Below are positions 59,814 through 64,000 of a stretch of DNA of 64,000 bases, piece after piece (position 1 is the first letter of the stretch; the number at the start of each line of letters is the position of its first letter). Under the pieces are notes generated by a model. The model saw nothing but the letters and a program-made list of their open reading frames with translations, did no database searches and was not told where the DNA came from. Made by a program: the position numbers and the translations under genes. The stretch is from Clostridiales bacterium (GTDB taxonomy: Bacteria > Bacillota > Clostridia > Christensenellales > Aristaeellaceae), in assembly GCA_012728815.1 (NCBI GenBank), contig JAAYEI010000050.1, positions 1-64,000 on the forward strand. The letters run 5' to 3'.

Positions 59814-60692
59814 TTAATTGGGCCGCTGCTTGCCAATGAAGCAGATGGCCAGCGTGCCCGGGCCGGCATGCGCGCCGATGACCGGGCCAATCATCACAAT
59901 GCGTACCTCACCCAGATCGGGCAGGCGGTTGCGCAGCTGGTTGCGCAGGGTTTCGGCCTCCTCGCGCACATCGCCATGCAGGATGATGACCATCTTGCCG
60001 GCGCTGTCGCCAATGTTGTCCACCGCCTTTTCCACCAGGGTCTTCATGGCCTTCTTGCGGCCCTGCACCTTGGAGTGGGCCTCCAGCTTGCCCTCCTTGC
60101 TGATGGTCAGGATGGGCTTGATGTCCAGCACCGTGCCCATGACCGCGCTGGTGGCGGAGATGCGCCCGCCCCGGCGCAGGTAGGTCAGGTCACCCACGGT
60201 GAACCAGGCCTGGGCATTCAGGCGCTGGTCCATCACCCACTGGGCCACCTCATCCATGGACTTGCCCTGCTCGTACAAGGCATGGGCGCCAATCACCAGC
60301 AGCGCCTGGGGCGCGGAGATGGACAGGGTGTCCACCACCATGAAGCGGCGCTCAGGATACTTGGCCTGCAGCTCCTTCTGCGCCTCCAGCACGTTTTGGA
60401 AGGTGGCGGACATTTTGGAAGAAAAGGCCAGGAAGAGCAGGTCGCTCTCCTTGAGAATGGGCTCAAAATACTCCAGGTAGGCAGCGGTGGGCAGCAGCGA
60501 GGTGAAGGGCTTGGCGCCGCTTCGCATGCGGTCAAAGAGAACTTTCTCAGCGCCGGAGGCGCCGTTGTCGTCATAACGCTCCTCGCCATCCAGGTTGTAG
60601 GGCATGCGGACGATGGGGATGTTTTTCTCCCGGGCAATCTCATGGGGCAGGTCGGAATCGCTGTCGCTCATGAGGATGTAAGCCTGTTTCAT
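59814..60692 (-). CDS. DegV family fatty-acid-binding protein
   Basis: 292 residues. ILMSDSDSDLPHEIA, SSKMSATFQNVLEAQ, VVDTLSISAPQALL, GGRISATSAVMGTV and the end GPVIGAHAGPGTLAICFIG give a complete DegV/FakB protein. ATG 60692 is preceded by CAGGAGGTAG. A much longer open frame continues upstream to 63158, opposite ppdK, but has no coding support. First gene of a minus-strand run with the B6 kinase, ZIP and SNF2 genes. Confidence 0.92.
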   Translation of the reverse strand: MKQAYILMSDSDSDLPHEIAREKNIPIVRMPYNLDGEERYDDNGASGAEKVLFDRMRSGAKPFTSLLPTAAYLEYFEPILKESDLLFLAFSSKMSATFQNVLEAQKELQAKYPERRFMVVDTLSISAPQALLVIGAHALYEQGKSMDEVAQWVMDQRLNAQAWFTVGDLTYLRRGGRISATSAVMGTVLDIKPILTISKEGKLEAHSKVQGRKKAMKTLVEKAVDNIGDSAGKMVIILHGDVREEAETLRNQLRNRLPDLGEVRIVMIGPVIGAHAGPGTLAICFIGKQRPN

Positions 60693-60889
60693 GTCTACCT
60701 CCTGATGAATTGGAAAATCAACGCACTTTATTGTAAACGGATGCCCTGGCTTTTGCAAGTTGTGACAAGGGAAACGCAGGCGCATCAAGCCTGGCCGCGG
60801 GCCCTGCGCCCAAGAAACGGACAAATCCCGGGCCGGGCCGGCAGTGTGACGGGGCGCGTTTTCGCAGCCGCGCCCGCTCAAGATGTACT
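60693..60889. other. Intergenic region between divergent degV and ppdK
   Basis: Together with the control elements that follow, this is a 327-base gap. No gene or known RNA was recognised in this part. It must contain the degV promoter, which I could not define. Confidence 0.5.
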
Positions 60890-60903
60890 TTCTTGTACAA
60901 GAA
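60890..60903. promoter_or_regulatory. 14-base palindrome upstream of ppdK
   Basis: TTCTTGTACAAGAA is exactly self-complementary and lies 22 bases before the -35 box of ppdK, between divergent genes. Position and symmetry suit a dimeric regulator. Confidence 0.5.
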
Positions 60904-60925
60904 GGCGGGGAATGGTGTGAAAACG

Positions 60926-60954
60926 TTGAAAAAGTGGGTAAGAAACTGTATGAT
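60926..60954 (+). promoter_or_regulatory. Promoter of ppdK
   Basis: -35 TTGAAA (60926-60931), 17-base spacer, -10 TATGAT (60949-60954), 65 bases before the ATG. Confidence 0.75.
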
Positions 60955-61019
60955 AACTGGTGGCGCGCGCACTGGCAAAAGCGTGCTGCAAGAGAATGTA
61001 TCCACAAGGAGGAAAATCT

Positions 61020-63662
<2,643 letters not shown>

Positions 63663-63696
63663 GCGCCCTGAGCTGATCCCTCCCCACTGACCAAAG

Positions 63697-63731
63697 CAGC
63701 ACCCCGCACCAAGGCGGGGTGCTGTTTGTTT
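63697..63731 (+). terminator. Terminator of ppdK
   Basis: CAGCACCCCGC and GCGGGGTGCTG form an 11-bp stem around a 6-base loop, followed by TTTGTTTG. Confidence 0.92.
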
Positions 63732-63803
63732 GCCATCCAGGGGACAGCCCAGCTTCGCGCATTCTGGCCGCGTGAAGACAGGCAGGGCTGAATGGAAGGT
63801 TGC

Positions 63804-64000
63804 TTATTCCAGCTTGAAAGCCAGCTCAATCTCCTTCACCTGGGCGTCGTCAATCTGCACCACCGGGCCGATTTCCCGCGCCGCGATGACCGCTTTCGCG
63901 GAGAACTCCAGCACCTCCAGGCGGTCAAAGGCGTTGAGCAGGTCTTTGCCGGTCACGATGACGCACTCGTTTTCCACGATGATGACCGGGTTGCGGGCGG
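63804..64000 (-). CDS. Class II aldolase/adducin family protein, C-terminal part
   Basis: The minus strand from the window edge reads NPVIIVENECVIVTGKDLLNAFDRLEVLEFSAKAVIAA, then IDDAQVKEIELAF and the stop at 63804-63806. This is the usual C-terminus of L-fuculose-phosphate aldolase-like class II aldolases (VTGK..L.AFDRLEV.EFSAKA). About 64 residues are visible. The zinc-binding and catalytic parts lie outside the window, so the substrate cannot be inferred. Confidence 0.85.
   Translation of the reverse strand, partial: ARNPVIIVENECVIVTGKDLLNAFDRLEVLEFSAKAVIAAREIGPVVQIDDAQVKEIELAFKLE

Overview
The window is GC-rich bacterial chromosome, almost wholly coding. Gene content points to an anaerobic Firmicutes, probably class Clostridia. 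The evidence is a single fatty-acid operon in the order marR-fabH-acpP-fabK-fabD-fabG-fabF-accB-fabZ-accC-accD-accA, DegV-family fatty-acid-binding proteins, BioY and another ECF-type S component, a CIRCE element before groES-groEL, a Crh-like HPr paralogue and PPi-type pyruvate phosphate dikinase. A Christensenellales-like lineage is a guess. No phage, transposon, CRISPR array or rRNA gene was seen. Initiation sites are AGGAGG-like, and GTG and TTG starts are common.

Layout. 1-1171 carries the tail of a branched-chain-amino-acid-type ABC ATPase joined out of frame to a headless binding protein. 1311-4942 is a CoA-transferase, two tandem alpha/beta hydrolases and a TetR regulator. 5021-5108 is tRNA-Leu(CAG). 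5510-15859 is the complete type II fatty acid and acetyl-CoA carboxylase operon, ending in a translationally coupled degV. 15856-18386 (minus) holds birA, a uracil-DNA-glycosylase-like gene, DUF488 and bioY, so biotin uptake and attachment lie beside the biotin-dependent carboxylase.

18523-30741 (minus) is a 12-kb sugar operon: two permeases, three paralogous solute-binding proteins, a clan GH-A glycosidase, a GH2 enzyme and a beta-helix protein. Divergent from it, 30904-37799 (plus) encodes a TIM-barrel sugar isomerase, an MFS carrier, a mannonate-oxidoreductase-like SDR, a PfkB kinase, 6-phosphogluconate dehydrogenase and a LarA-family protein with the nickel-pincer residues conserved. Read together, the last four suggest an unusual route: fructuronate to mannonate, C2 epimerisation to gluconate, phosphorylation, then oxidation to ribulose 5-phosphate. 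This is the most interesting hypothesis in the window. The steps are inferred, not shown.

37967-64000 is mostly housekeeping: an RlmI-like methyltransferase, glnS-gltX, the Crh-like protein, GH130 phosphorylase with an M19 dipeptidase, mutY, an ECF S component with DUF3842, a secreted protein divergent from an HtrA protease, groES-groEL, recO, two more degV genes, a SNF2 helicase, a ZIP transporter, a pyridoxal-kinase-like gene, ppdK and the end of a class II aldolase. Promoters with 16-17 base spacers and hairpin terminators can be read directly at many unit boundaries.
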